The notes under the pieces are model-generated. The model worked only from the letters and a program-made list of their open reading frames with translations, was not told the origin of the DNA and ran no database searches. From contig NZ_NKFL01000004.1 of NCBI RefSeq assembly GCF_002223055.1, positions 62,001 to 126,000 of the forward strand: a stretch of 64,000 nucleotides of DNA, given 5' to 3'. The DNA is from Burkholderia sp. HI2500. Its GTDB lineage: Bacteria; Pseudomonadota; Gammaproteobacteria; Burkholderiales; Burkholderiaceae. The position numbers and the translations under genes are program-made. Shown piece after piece: positions 18,132 through 29,620 of the stretch (positions are counted from its first letter, which is position 1; each line of letters starts with the position of its first letter).

Positions 18132-19643
18132 GTGTCAGCGGCACTGCGTTTTGACAATATCGGCAAGGTCTTTCCCGGCGTGCGCGCACTCGACGGCATC
18201 TCGTTCGACGTGCATGCGGGCGAGGTGCATGGCCTGATGGGCGAGAACGGCGCGGGCAAGTCGACGCTGCTGAAGATTCTCGGCGGCGAATACCAGCCCG
18301 ATGCGGGCAGCGTGCTGGTCGACGGCCAGCCCGTGCAGTTCGCGAGTGCGGCCGCGTCGATCGCGGCCGGCATCGCGGTGATTCACCAGGAGCTGCAGTA
18401 CGTGCCCGACCTGACGGTCGCGGAAAACCTGCTGCTCGGCCGCCTGCCGAATGCGTTCGGCTGGGTGAGGAAGCGCGAGGCGAAGCGCTTCGTGCGCGAG
18501 CGGCTCGCCGCGATGGGCGTCGATCTCGATCCCGATGCGCGGCTCGGGCGGCTGTCGATCGCGCAGCGGCAGATGGTCGAGATCTGCAAGGCGCTGATGC
18601 GCAATGCGCGCGTGATCGCGCTCGACGAACCGACCAGCTCGCTGTCGCATCGCGAGACCGAAGTGCTGTTCAAGCTCGTCGCCGACCTGCGTGCGCAGGG
18701 CCGCGCGCTGATCTACATCTCGCACCGGATGGACGAGATCTACCGGCTGTGCGACGCCTGCACGATCTTCCGCGACGGGCGCAAGATCGCGTCGCACGAA
18801 TCGCTCGGCGACGTGCCGCGCGAACGGCTCGTCGCCGAGATGGTCGGGCGCGAGATTTCGGATATCTATCATTACGCGCCGCGTGCGCTCGGCGACGTGC
18901 GCTTCGCGGCCGAAGGCATCGACGGCCCGGCACTGCGCGAACCCGCGAGCTTCTCGGTGCGCGCGGGCGAGATCGTCGGTTTCTTCGGGCTCGTCGGCGC
19001 GGGCCGCAGCGAGCTGATGCGGCTCGTGTACGGCGCGGATCACCGGCGCGCGGGCGTGCTGACGCTCGACGGCGCGCGCATCGACGTGAAGCGCACCGGC
19101 GACGCGATCCGCCACGGCATCGTGCTGTGCCCCGAGGACCGCAAGGAAGAGGGGATCATCGCGATCGCGTCGGTCGCGGAGAACATCAACATCAGCTGCC
19201 GCCGCCATTCGCTGCGCGCGGGGCTCTTCATCAACCGCAAGGCCGAAAGCGAAACGGCCGACCGCTTCATCCAGCGGCTCAAGATCAAGACGCCGAGCCG
19301 GCGCCAGAAGATCCGCTTCCTGTCGGGCGGCAACCAGCAGAAGGCGATCCTGTCGCGCTGGCTCGCGGAGCCCGACCTGAAGGTCGTGATCCTCGACGAG
19401 CCGACGCGCGGGATCGACGTCGGCGCGAAGCACGAGATCTACGACGTGATCTACCGGCTCGCGGAACGCGGCTGCGCGATCGTGATGGTGTCGTCGGAGC
19501 TGCCGGAAGTGCTCGGCGTGTCCGACCGCATCGTCGTGATGCGCGAGGGCCGGATCGCGGGCGAGCTGCCGCGCGAACAGGCGAACGAGCATGCGGTGCT
19601 GAGCCTGGCGCTGCCGCAGACGAGCGCCGTCGAGGCGGCCTGA
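18132..19643 (+). CDS. araG: Sugar ABC importer ATPase, two nucleotide-binding domains
   Basis: 503 residues from GTG at 18132, with GGGAGACGACG upstream. The first domain has Walker [10 protein letters not shown] (residues 37-45), signature LSIAQRQM and Walker [10 protein letters not shown]. The second has a degenerate Walker A (GLVGAGRSE) but an intact signature LSGGNQQK and [10 protein letters not shown], the usual asymmetry of the CUT2 sugar importer class. Works with AraF and AraH. Confidence 0.95.
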   Translation: MSAALRFDNIGKVFPGVRALDGISFDVHAGEVHGLMGENGAGKSTLLKILGGEYQPDAGSVLVDGQPVQFASAAASIAAGIAVIHQELQYVPDLTVAENLLLGRLPNAFGWVRKREAKRFVRERLAAMGVDLDPDARLGRLSIAQRQMVEICKALMRNARVIALDEPTSSLSHRETEVLFKLVADLRAQGRALIYISHRMDEIYRLCDACTIFRDGRKIASHESLGDVPRERLVAEMVGREISDIYHYAPRALGDVRFAAEGIDGPALREPASFSVRAGEIVGFFGLVGAGRSELMRLVYGADHRRAGVLTLDGARIDVKRTGDAIRHGIVLCPEDRKEEGIIAIASVAENINISCRRHSLRAGLFINRKAESETADRFIQRLKIKTPSRRQKIRFLSGGNQQKAILSRWLAEPDLKVVILDEPTRGIDVGAKHEIYDVIYRLAERGCAIVMVSSELPEVLGVSDRIVVMREGRIAGELPREQANEHAVLSLALPQTSAVEAA

Positions 19644-19713
19644 CGCAGCACACGACAATCGAATCGGACAGGCACGGCGCGGGCCGTGCGATGCAGGAGC
19701 AGGAGACTCAATC

Positions 19714-20730
19714 ATGCAAGTCAACGAAAACCTTGGCAGCGCCGCCGTGAAGCCGTCGGCCGACGCGCTGGTGCCGCAGCAGAGCGACCGCCAGAAGTGG
19801 TGGCAGCATCTGACCGAATACAGCCTGATCGCGATTTTCGCGGTGATGTTCATCACGATGTCGCTGACCGTCGATCACTTCTTCTCGATCGACAACATGC
19901 TCGGCCTCGCGCTGTCGATCTCGCAGATCGGCATGGTCGCGTGCACGATGATGTTCTGCCTCGCGTCGCGCGACTTCGACCTGTCGATCGGCTCGACCGT
20001 CGCGTTCTCCGGCGTGCTGTGCGCGATGGTGCTGAACGCGACCGACAACACGTTCGTCGCGATCATCGCGGCGGTCGCGGCCGGCGCCGCGATCGGCTTC
20101 GTGAACGGCGCGGTGATCGCGTACCTGCGCATCAACGCGTTGATCACGACGCTCGCGACGATGGAGATCGTGCGCGGGCTCGGCTTCATCGTGTCGAAGG
20201 GGCAGGCGGTCGGTGTGTCGTCGGATACGTTCATCGCGCTCGGCGGGCTGTCGCTCTTCGGCGTGTCGCTGCCGATCTGGGTCACGCTGCTGTGCTTCAT
20301 CGCGTTCGGCGTGCTGCTGAACCAGACGGTCTACGGCCGCAACACGCTCGCGATCGGCGGCAACCCGGAAGCCTCGCGGCTCGCGGGGATCAACGTCGAA
20401 CGCACGCGCGTGTACATCTTCCTGATCCAGGGTGCGGTGACGGCGCTCGCGGGCGTGATCCTCGCATCGCGCATCACGTCGGGCCAGCCGAACGCCGCGC
20501 AGGGTTTCGAGCTGAACGTGATCTCCGCGTGCGTGCTCGGCGGCGTGTCGCTGATGGGCGGCCGCGCGACGATCTCGGGCGTCGTGATCGGCGTGCTGAT
20601 CATGGGCACCGTCGAGAACGTGATGAACCTGCTGAACATCGATGCGTTCTACCAGTACCTCGTGCGCGGCGCGATCCTGCTCGCGGCCGTGCTGCTCGAC
20701 CAGTTGAAGAACCGCGGCGTCCGCGACTGA
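19714..20730 (+). CDS. araH: Sugar ABC importer permease
   Basis: 338 residues, about eight to ten hydrophobic segments after a soluble N-terminus of about 40 residues. The BPD_transp_2 signature region is clear: CLASRDFDLSIGSTVAFSG, then NGAVIAYLRINALITTLAT and ACVLGGVSLMGGRATISGV. It follows araG by 70 bases. Inner-membrane channel of the arabinose/galactose-type importer. Confidence 0.95.
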   Translation: MQVNENLGSAAVKPSADALVPQQSDRQKWWQHLTEYSLIAIFAVMFITMSLTVDHFFSIDNMLGLALSISQIGMVACTMMFCLASRDFDLSIGSTVAFSGVLCAMVLNATDNTFVAIIAAVAAGAAIGFVNGAVIAYLRINALITTLATMEIVRGLGFIVSKGQAVGVSSDTFIALGGLSLFGVSLPIWVTLLCFIAFGVLLNQTVYGRNTLAIGGNPEASRLAGINVERTRVYIFLIQGAVTALAGVILASRITSGQPNAAQGFELNVISACVLGGVSLMGGRATISGVVIGVLIMGTVENVMNLLNIDAFYQYLVRGAILLAAVLLDQLKNRGVRD

Positions 20731-20759
20731 CCCGATCCGCTTTTACGGAGACGAACCGC

Positions 20760-21566
20760 ATGACCATCGACACTTCCGCGCACGACCCGCACACCGCGAG
20801 CCACGCGCGCTATGCACGCTACCCGAGCCTCGAGGATCGCGCGGTGCTGATCACGGGCGGCGCGACCGGCATCGGCGCGGCGTTCGTCGAACACTTCGCC
20901 GAGCAGGGCGCGCGCGTCGCGTTCGTCGACCTCGACGCGGCGGCCGGTGCCGCGCTCGCGGAACGCCTCGCGCACGTACGCCATGCGCCGCTGTTCCTCC
21001 AGTGCGACCTGACCGACATCGACGCGCTGCGCCATGCGATCGACGCGATCCGCGCGCGTATCGGTGCGATCGCGGTGCTCGTGAACAACGCGGCGAACGA
21101 CACGCGCCACGCGATCGGCGACGTGACGCCCGAATCGTTCGACGCGGGCATCGCGGTGAACCTGCGTCACCAGTTCTTCGCCGCGCAGGCGGTGATCGAC
21201 GACATGAAGCGGCAGGGCGGCGGCGCGATCGTCAATCTCGGCTCGATCAGCTGGATGCTGAAGAACGGCGGCTATCCCGTCTACGTGATGGCGAAGGCGG
21301 CCGTGCAGGGGCTGACGCGCGGCCTCGCGCGCGACCTCGGCCCGTTCGGCATCCGCGTGAATTCGCTGGTGCCCGGCTGGGTGATGACCGACAAGCAGCG
21401 CCGGCTGTGGCTCGACGACGCGGGCCGCGCGGCGATCAAGGCCGGCCAGTGCCTCGATGCCGAACTGCTGCCCGCCGATCTCGCGCGGATGGCGCTGTTC
21501 CTCGCGGCCGACGACAGCCGGATGATCACCGCGCAGGACGTGATCGTCGACGGCGGCTGGGCCTGA
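20760..21566 (+). CDS. SDR sugar 1-dehydrogenase (arabinose/galactose/xylose type)
   Basis: 268 residues, ATG at 20760 with ACGGAGACGAACC upstream. Cofactor loop TGGATGIGAA, then VLVNNAANDTRHAIGDV, SISWMLKNGG and catalytic YVMAK; the C-terminal AGQCLDAEL and VIVDGGWA follow. The NNA(A/G)ND-RH, SISW and QCL features are shared with the Caulobacter xylose dehydrogenase group, which oxidise aldoses to lactones. With the importer upstream and mutarotase downstream, oxidation of D-galactose or L-arabinose to the lactone is the likely job. The exact sugar is inference. Confidence 0.88.
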   Translation: MTIDTSAHDPHTASHARYARYPSLEDRAVLITGGATGIGAAFVEHFAEQGARVAFVDLDAAAGAALAERLAHVRHAPLFLQCDLTDIDALRHAIDAIRARIGAIAVLVNNAANDTRHAIGDVTPESFDAGIAVNLRHQFFAAQAVIDDMKRQGGGAIVNLGSISWMLKNGGYPVYVMAKAAVQGLTRGLARDLGPFGIRVNSLVPGWVMTDKQRRLWLDDAGRAAIKAGQCLDAELLPADLARMALFLAADDSRMITAQDVIVDGGWA

Positions 21567-21615
21567 CCGTTCGCACGACCCGCATCGATTCTTCGACGAA
21601 GGAAAGGAGTTCACC

Positions 21616-22677
21616 ATGACCGCCACGTCCTCGAGCGCATCGTCGTCCACCAGCCAGTCGCGCCGCGCGCGCCTGGCCGCCGCCGCGCAGCCGGTCAGCC
21701 CCGGCCCGCAGACAGCAGCCTTCGCGCAGGGCGTCGGCGCCGCGCATGCGGCGGCCGTCACGCTGTCGAATGCGTTGCTGCGGCTCGACGTGCTGCCGCA
21801 TCTCGGCGGCGGCATCGCGCGCTTCGACTGGCGTGGCGACAACGGCGCGCTGATGCCGGTGTTCCGCCGCTGCGAGCACCCGGAGACGGCGACGGACCCG
21901 AACGAGCTCGCGTGCTATCCGCTGCTGCCTTACTCGAACCGGATCGGCGACGGGCGGTTCGAGTGCGACGGGCGCAAGGTCGCGGTGCCGCGCAATCGCC
22001 GCGACGAGCCGCTGCCGATTCACGGCGACGGCTGGCTCGCGCGGTGGCAGGTGGACGATGCGACCGGCACGTCGCTGCAACTGTCGCTCGATCGCACCGC
22101 CGGCGCGCCGTATGCGTTCCGCGCGATCCAGTCGTTCGAGCTCGATGACGCGACGCTGTCGATCGCGCTGACGATCGAGAACGCGGGGCGTGCGCGGCTG
22201 CCGTTCGGGCTCGGCGTGCATCCGTTCCTCGTGCGCGATACCGCGACCGAACTGGCCGCGGCTGCCGGCGGGCTGTGGCTGTCGGGCGCGGATTTCCTGC
22301 CGGTGCGGCACGTGAGCGTGCCGCCGGCCTGGCAGTTCGGCGTCGCGTATCCGCTGCCGGCCGCGCTCGTCAATCATGCGTTCACCGGCTGGGGCGGCCA
22401 CGCGACGGTGAGCTGGCCGCGCCGCGGGCTGTCGCTGACGGTGGCGGCCGACGCCGACGCGTACGTGCTCTATACGCCGCCCGGCGAGGATTTCTTCTGC
22501 TTCGAGCCGGTCGATCATCCGATCAATGCGGTGAACCTGCCGGGCGGCGCGACCGCGCACGGGATGACGCTGCTCGCGCCCGGCGAGCGGCTCACGCGGC
22601 GTTTCGCGTTCACCGTCGAGCGCGCCGATGCGCGCGGCAATGCGGCTTCGCGCGAGGCGCGCCGGCGACGCGGGTAA
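21616..22677 (+). CDS. Aldose 1-epimerase (mutarotase)
   Basis: 353 residues. Interconverts alpha and beta anomers so that the dehydrogenase receives the correct form. The first 45 residues are Ser/Ala-rich and atypical; the conserved domain starts near AVTLSNALLRLDVLPHLGG. Active-site histidines are in IHGDGWLARW and GLGVHPFLV, and the catalytic glutamate in FCFEPVDHPINAVN. It ends the sugar operon; a pyrF promoter appears to lie inside its last codons. Confidence 0.9.
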   Translation: MTATSSSASSSTSQSRRARLAAAAQPVSPGPQTAAFAQGVGAAHAAAVTLSNALLRLDVLPHLGGGIARFDWRGDNGALMPVFRRCEHPETATDPNELACYPLLPYSNRIGDGRFECDGRKVAVPRNRRDEPLPIHGDGWLARWQVDDATGTSLQLSLDRTAGAPYAFRAIQSFELDDATLSIALTIENAGRARLPFGLGVHPFLVRDTATELAAAAGGLWLSGADFLPVRHVSVPPAWQFGVAYPLPAALVNHAFTGWGGHATVSWPRRGLSLTVAADADAYVLYTPPGEDFFCFEPVDHPINAVNLPGGATAHGMTLLAPGERLTRRFAFTVERADARGNAASREARRRRG

Positions 22678-22680
22678 AAT
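22675..22680 (+). promoter_or_regulatory. Possible -10 box for pyrF
   Basis: TAAAAT in an otherwise GC-rich junction, 37 bases before the pyrF ATG and overlapping the last codon of the mutarotase gene. I see no convincing -35 at 16-18 bases. Confidence 0.25.
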
Positions 22681-22716
22681 ACGCGGTCTACCAACGGTTT
22701 GCCGCGAGTACCCGCC

Positions 22717-23544
22717 ATGTCTTCCCCGCTTACTTTCATCGAATCGCTGCGCGCCGCGTGGCAGCGCACCAATTCGCTGCTGTGCGTCGGCCTCGATCCC
22801 GAGCCGTCGCGCTTTCCCGTGCAGTTCGACGGCCAGCCCGATGCGATCTTCGAATTCTGCCGGCAGATCGTCGACGCAACCGCGCAATACGCGAGCGCGT
22901 TCAAGCCGCAGATCGCCTACTTCGCCGCGCATCGCGCGGAAGACCAGCTCGAGCGGCTGATCGCGCACATCCACCTCCAGCATCCGGGCCTGCCGGTGAT
23001 CCTCGACGCGAAGCGCGGCGACATCGGCAGCACGGCCGAGCAGTACGCGCGCGAAGCGTTCGAGCGCTACCGCGCGGACGCCGTCACGGTGAACCCGTAC
23101 ATGGGCTACGACTCGGTCGAGCCGTACTTCGAGCACGAAGGCAAGGGCGTGATCGTGCTGTGCCGCACGTCGAACCCGGGCGGCTCCGACCTGCAGTTCC
23201 TCGACACCAACGGCCGGCCGCTGTACCAGGTCGTCGCCGACCTCGCGGCGAACAAGTGGAACGCGAGGAACGGCCAGCTCGGCCTCGTGGTCGGCGCGAC
23301 GTTCCCGAAGGAAATCGAGATCGTGCGCGGGATCGTCGGCGACATGCCGCTGCTGATTCCCGGCATCGGCGCGCAGGGCGGCGACGTGCAGGCGACCGTC
23401 AACGCGGGCCGCACGGCCGACGGCACCGGCATGATGATCAACTCGTCGCGCGCGATCCTGTACGCGAGCAAGGGCGAGGATTTCGCCGAAGCCGCGGCGC
23501 TCGCCGCGCAGAAGACGCGCGACACGATCAACGCGCATCGTTGA
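22717..23544 (+). CDS. pyrF: Orotidine 5'-phosphate decarboxylase
   Basis: 275 residues from ATG at 22717; a start six codons earlier (22699) is possible but gives a non-standard MPRVPA extension. Final step of UMP synthesis. This is the longer type-2 family: [27 protein letters not shown], the catalytic [16 protein letters not shown], and [10 protein letters not shown] near the phosphate site. Monocistronic by appearance. Confidence 0.96.
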   Translation: MSSPLTFIESLRAAWQRTNSLLCVGLDPEPSRFPVQFDGQPDAIFEFCRQIVDATAQYASAFKPQIAYFAAHRAEDQLERLIAHIHLQHPGLPVILDAKRGDIGSTAEQYAREAFERYRADAVTVNPYMGYDSVEPYFEHEGKGVIVLCRTSNPGGSDLQFLDTNGRPLYQVVADLAANKWNARNGQLGLVVGATFPKEIEIVRGIVGDMPLLIPGIGAQGGDVQATVNAGRTADGTGMMINSSRAILYASKGEDFAEAAALAAQKTRDTINAHR

Positions 23545-23765
23545 TCGGTTGCACCGGTTGCCTGTCCGGGCAGCCGGTTCCGGCGGGCTCCCACGCGCGA
23601 GCCCGGCGCTCTTCTCCCGTTTTTCCGCTCCTCCGCCCGTCCGGCCCGCGCTGGCGCACGCGGACAACTTCCCGTCGCTTCCGCACCGCATCCCCGCGCG
23701 CCAATCGCGCGATGCTCCCGCTTGTCATCGATCCGTCACGAAAATGTCAAGAAAGGAGCGACGCC

Positions 23766-24824
23766 ATGCCCAAGCTGTCCCGACGTCTTCTGAGCGCGCT
23801 TGCCGCGTCGTTGTGCATGAGCTTCGCCCATGCGGCGGATCTCTCGCACTGGCCGGCCGACAGCGCGAAGGCGCTGAACGCGATGATCGCCGCGCACGCG
23901 CACCGCGGCGACTACGCGGTGTTCGACGCCGACAACACGACCTACCGCTACGACCTCGAGGAGTCGCTGCTGCCGTACCTCGAGAACCGCGGCGTGCTGA
24001 CGCGCGACACGCTCGACCCGTCGCTGAAGCTGATCCCGTTCAAGGATTCCGCCGACTACCGGGAATCGCTGACGAGCTATTACTACCGGCTGTGCGAGAT
24101 CGACGACCTGGTCTGCTACCCGTGGATCGCGCAGGCGTTCGCCGGGCTGTCGCTGGCCGACCTGAAGCGCCACGTCGACGCGATGCTCGCCGACGGCAAG
24201 CCGATCCCGATCCGCTACTGGCAGGGCGACAAGGTGGTCGACGGCACGGTGAACCCGCCGCGTTTCTTCCGCGGGATGCAGGAGCTGTACAACGCGCTGC
24301 GCGAGAACGGGATCGAGGTCTACGTGATGACGGCCGCCCATGAGGAGCTCGCGCGGCTCGTGCTGTCCGACCCGAAGTACGGCTACAACGTGAAGCCGCA
24401 GAACGTGATCGGCGTGACGACGCTGCTGCGCAACCCGGCGACCGGCGCGCTGACCACCTCGCGGCTGCAGATCAAGGCCGGCAAGTACGACGAGGCCGCG
24501 AACCGCAGCCTGGTGATCACGCCGTTCCTGATGAACCCGATGACGTGGTACGAAGGCAAGCTCGGCTCGATCGTCGGCTGGATCGACCAGTGGAAGAAGC
24601 CGGTGCTCGTCGCGGGCGACACGCCGACGTCCGACGGCTACATGCTGCTGAACGCGACCGACGTCGCGCGCGGCGGCGTGCGCGTGTGGGTGAACAAGAA
24701 GGACAAGCAGATGGCGCAGATCCGCGCGTGGTCGGATGAATCGGCCGCGCGGCAGAAGTCGCTCGGCCTGCCGGTGACGGCGGACAAGAACTGGATCGTC
24801 GTGAAGCCCGACGCGATCCAGTAA
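23766..24824 (+). CDS. Exported HAD phosphatase, phosphorylcholine-phosphatase-like
   Basis: 352 residues with a signal peptide (LLSALAASLCMSFAHA). HAD motif I is VFDADNTTYR (D54, D56), motif II is the threonine in YVMTAAHEE, and the last motif is VAGDTPTSDGYML. The DxDNT variant and export resemble Pseudomonas phosphorylcholine phosphatase, which frees phosphate from phosphocholine in the periplasm. No choline genes are adjacent, so the substrate is inference. Ribosome site AAAGGAGCGACGCC precedes the ATG. Confidence 0.82.
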   Translation: MPKLSRRLLSALAASLCMSFAHAADLSHWPADSAKALNAMIAAHAHRGDYAVFDADNTTYRYDLEESLLPYLENRGVLTRDTLDPSLKLIPFKDSADYRESLTSYYYRLCEIDDLVCYPWIAQAFAGLSLADLKRHVDAMLADGKPIPIRYWQGDKVVDGTVNPPRFFRGMQELYNALRENGIEVYVMTAAHEELARLVLSDPKYGYNVKPQNVIGVTTLLRNPATGALTTSRLQIKAGKYDEAANRSLVITPFLMNPMTWYEGKLGSIVGWIDQWKKPVLVAGDTPTSDGYMLLNATDVARGGVRVWVNKKDKQMAQIRAWSDESAARQKSLGLPVTADKNWIVVKPDAIQ

Positions 24825-24834
24825 GCGGGCAGTC

Positions 24835-24855
24835 GGGGGCGCGGCGCGCGCCCCC
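24835..24855. terminator. GC hairpin between converging genes
   Basis: GGGGGCGC (24835-24842) and GCGCCCCC (24848-24855) around 5 bases, 10 bases after the phosphatase stop and just before the stop of the facing pncC gene. No T run on either side, so intrinsic termination would be weak. Confidence 0.4.
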
Positions 24856-24861
24856 CGGCGA

Positions 24862-25362
24862 TCAGCCCTCGCGCTCGTCGAGCAGCTTCAGCAGCCCGCG
24901 CAGCGCATGCGCGGCCGCCTGCGTGCGGATCTGTTCGCGGTCGCCCTTGAACACGAGCGTCTCGACGTCGGTATGCAGCCGGTTGCTCCAGCCGAACGAC
25001 ACGGTGCCGACCGGCTTCTTCTCGCTGCCGCCGGCGGGGCCCGCGATGCCGGTGACGGACAGCGCGACCTGCGCGCGGCTGTTGCGCAGCGCGCCTTCGG
25101 CCATCGCGCGCGCGACGGGCTCGCTGACGGCGCCGTGCTTGTCGATCAGGTCGGGCGGCACGCCGATCATCTCGATCTTGGCCTGGTTCGAGTACGTGAC
25201 GAAGCCGCGCTCGAACCACTGGCTGCTGCCGGAGATATCGGTGATCGCCGCGGCGATCATGCCGCCGGTGCAGGATTCGGCGGTGGCGAGCGTCAGGTGC
25301 TCGTCACGCAGCTTGTTGCCTGCGCGGATCGCAAGCTGATGGACGACGGAATCGGTTGGCAT
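24862..25362 (-). CDS. pncC: Nicotinamide-nucleotide amidase (CinA C-terminal family)
   Basis: 166 residues, the free-standing CinA C-terminal domain. Deamidates NMN to nicotinate mononucleotide, recycling the product of DNA ligase. The signature LATAESCTGGMIAAAITD is complete, with GSSQWFERGFVTYSNQAK and VTGIAGPAGGSEKKPVGTV. It lies 31 bases after pgpA in the thiL-pgpA-pncC operon, a common arrangement in beta-proteobacteria. Confidence 0.93.
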   Translation of the reverse strand: MPTDSVVHQLAIRAGNKLRDEHLTLATAESCTGGMIAAAITDISGSSQWFERGFVTYSNQAKIEMIGVPPDLIDKHGAVSEPVARAMAEGALRNSRAQVALSVTGIAGPAGGSEKKPVGTVSFGWSNRLHTDVETLVFKGDREQIRTQAAAHALRGLLKLLDEREG

Positions 25363-25393
25363 GCGCGTCGGGAAACGGGAGTCGGAAAGTCGG

Positions 25394-25945
25394 TCAGCCG
25401 ACGACGGAGCGCCACAGGGCGATCACGAGCAGCGTCATGAACGCGGCGACCAGGTCGTCGACCATGATGCCGAGCCCGCCTTTCAGGCGGCGCTCGACAT
25501 AGCGGATCGGCGGCGGCTTGAGCATGTCGAAGAAGCGGAACGCGACGAACGCCCACAGCTGGCCGACGAAGGTCGCGGGCGTGACGAACAGCATCACGAG
25601 CCAGATCGCGACGATCTCGTCCCAGACGACGGCGCCCGGATCGGCCGAACCCATCTTCGTCGCGGTGAAACCGGTGAGCCATGTGCCGGCCACGAAGCCG
25701 GCCGCGATCAGCGCCCACCATTCGGGCACCGTCAGGTAGCGGTTGAGCACGACGAACGTCAGCCAGCCGAACAGCGAGCCGAACGTGCCGGGCATGATCG
25801 GCGCGAGCCCGCTGCCGAAGCCGAGCGACACGATGTGCACCGGGTGCGACAGCATGAAGCGCGCGGTCGCGCGGCGCGGCGCGTTGCCGCCGGATGCGGC
25901 GCCGGGCTCGGCCGCGGTGTGCGCGGGCGTCGGGTCAGTCTGCAT
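25394..25945 (-). CDS. pgpA: Phosphatidylglycerophosphatase A
   Basis: 183 residues. Removes phosphate from phosphatidylglycerophosphate in the inner membrane. The active motif GFGSGLAPIMPGTFGSL is present, followed by hydrophobic segments; the WDEIVAIWLVML region is typical. The first 27 residues are an Ala/Pro-rich extension, so the true start may be nearer MLSHPVHIVSLG. Its ATG at 25945 overlaps the thiL stop by 11 bases, indicating coupling. Confidence 0.95.
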   Translation of the reverse strand: MQTDPTPAHTAAEPGAASGGNAPRRATARFMLSHPVHIVSLGFGSGLAPIMPGTFGSLFGWLTFVVLNRYLTVPEWWALIAAGFVAGTWLTGFTATKMGSADPGAVVWDEIVAIWLVMLFVTPATFVGQLWAFVAFRFFDMLKPPPIRYVERRLKGGLGIMVDDLVAAFMTLLVIALWRSVVG

Positions 25946-26933
25946 GGAAGTGGTCGAAGCCGTGCAACGTGAGAGCGAGAGGCGCGCCGGCGGCGTCGCG
26001 CCACGCGATCGCGGGCGGCTCCGACGGTGCGAACAACGCGCGTATTGTACCGATTCGGGTGACCGCCACGCCGGCCGTTACGCCGGCCGCCTCGACCGCC
26101 GCGCGGGCTGCCGCCGGCGCGGTGAAGCACAGTTCGTAGTCGTCGCCGCCGGCCAGCGTGCAGCGGCGCTGCACGTCGGGCGGCAGCGTCGCGAGCGCGG
26201 CCGAGCGCGGCACCGCGTCGGCATCGATCTCGGCGCGCACGTTCGAGCGGGCCAGGATGTGCTGCAGGTCGCCGGCGAGGCCGTCCGAGAGATCGAGCGC
26301 CGCGTGCGCGACGCCCGCGAGCGCGAGGCCGAGCGCGATGCGCGGTTCGGGGTACTCGAGCGCGCGCCGGAACGCGGCCGCTTCGTTCGCGCCGGCCGTC
26401 CATTCGCCGCGCGCGACGCCGAGGCCGGCGCGCGCATCGCCTAGCGTGCCGGACACCCAGACATCGTCGCCGTCGCGCGCGGCGTCACGCCGCAGCACCG
26501 CGTCGGGCGCGACTTCGCCGAACACGGTCACGCACAGGTTCAGCGGGCCGCTCGTCGTGTCGCCGCCGATCAGCTCGCAGCGGTAGCGCTCGGCGAGCGC
26601 GAACAGCCCGTTGCTGAACGCTTCCAGCCACGCGGCGTCGGCACGCGGCAGCGCGCACGCGAGCGTGAACGCGCGCGGCTCGGCGCCCATCGCCGCGAGG
26701 TCGGACAGGTTGACCGCGAGCGTCTTGTGGCCGAGCGCGTCGGGCGCGACGTCGGGGAAGAAGTGGCGGCCTTCCACCAGCATGTCCGTCGAAATGGCCA
26801 GCAATTTCCCGGATCGGGGCGTGATCAACGCGCAGTCGTCGCCGATGCCGAGCGTCGACGCACGGGCGCCCTGCGCGGCGCGGCGCGTGAAGAAGCGTTC
26901 GATCAGCGAAAACTCGGAGAGGGCGGCTGGCAC
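25935..26933 (-). CDS. thiL: Thiamine-monophosphate kinase
   Basis: 332 residues from a GTG at 26933 (MPAALSEFSLIERFF), the start that matches the family's N-terminus; longer readings upstream are not coding. Phosphorylates thiamine phosphate to the cofactor. Family motifs: GIGDDCALI, STDMLVEGRHFF, KTLAVNLSDLAAMGA, IGGDTTSG, and LDLSDGLAGDL with GGDDYELCF. First gene of thiL-pgpA-pncC. Confidence 0.96.
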   Translation of the reverse strand: MPAALSEFSLIERFFTRRAAQGARASTLGIGDDCALITPRSGKLLAISTDMLVEGRHFFPDVAPDALGHKTLAVNLSDLAAMGAEPRAFTLACALPRADAAWLEAFSNGLFALAERYRCELIGGDTTSGPLNLCVTVFGEVAPDAVLRRDAARDGDDVWVSGTLGDARAGLGVARGEWTAGANEAAAFRRALEYPEPRIALGLALAGVAHAALDLSDGLAGDLQHILARSNVRAEIDADAVPRSAALATLPPDVQRRCTLAGGDDYELCFTAPAAARAAVEAAGVTAGVAVTRIGTIRALFAPSEPPAIAWRDAAGAPLALTLHGFDHFHAD

Positions 26934-27110
26934 GGCGGATGGATCCGAAACGATGGAAGGAACGGCATTGTACGAGGCGAGCGGCGCCGTTCCTGCACCG
27001 TTCAGTACAATTTTGTCGCGGCTGTTGCACCCGAATCGCCGGTCTGGCGGCCGATGATTGGCGCTACAATGCCGTCGAAGAGTCATTCTAATCCGCCCGC
27101 CAAGAGACAC

Positions 27111-29411
<2,301 letters not shown>

Positions 29412-29421
29412 GCCAAAACGA

Positions 29422-29454
29422 ACGCGCCAGGCCGGTCGAACCGGCGTGGCGCGT
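29422..29454 (+). terminator. Large hairpin after maeB
   Basis: ACGCGCCA/TGGCGCGT (29422-29429, 29447-29454) encloses GCCGGT-CGA-ACCGGC, giving 14 paired bases with one G-G mismatch, 10 bases after the maeB stop. No T run follows on the plus strand; on the minus strand it is followed by TCGTTTTGGC, so it could also act as a second stop for minus-strand transcripts. Confidence 0.6.
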
Positions 29455-29473
29455 CGGGCGAAATTGTAAACAA

Positions 29474-29507
29474 AAGCAAAAAGAGGCGTGCCCGCAATGG
29501 GCACGCC
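29474..29507 (-). terminator. Rho-independent terminator for a minus-strand transcript
   Basis: Perfect 9-bp stem GGCGTGCCC/GGGCACGCC (29499-29507 with 29485-29493) and a 5-base loop, followed on the minus strand by TCTTTTTGCTTTTG. The T run exists only on the minus side. No annotated protein gene on that strand is upstream, so it implies an RNA gene. Confidence 0.75.
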
Positions 29508-29620
29508 GCGGGCAGGGCGCAAACGCGCTTCCCTCAAGCAACATCAGCATCTCTCTCCACTCAGCGTAGCCGGCGTGGCAAGGAGGCAGAGTCTTGCCAT
29601 GCCAGAGATGCCGCCCGCAT
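29474..29620 (-). ncRNA. Candidate structured small RNA, about 140-150 nt
   Basis: Read on the minus strand, GCATCTCT (29604-29611) pairs exactly with AGAGATGC (29547-29554). Directly inside, GGCATGGCAAG (29593-29603) pairs with CTTGCCACGCC (29572-29582) with a single A-C mismatch, closing a 10-base loop. A 17-base unpaired stretch lies on the 3' side. About 40 bases further comes the terminator hairpin and T run. An AT-rich stretch with possible promoter boxes (TTTACC at 29655-29660, TATCTT at 29633-29638, TAAAAT at 29619-29624) lies at the 5' end. It matches no RNA family I recognise. The exact 5' end is a guess. Confidence 0.5.
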
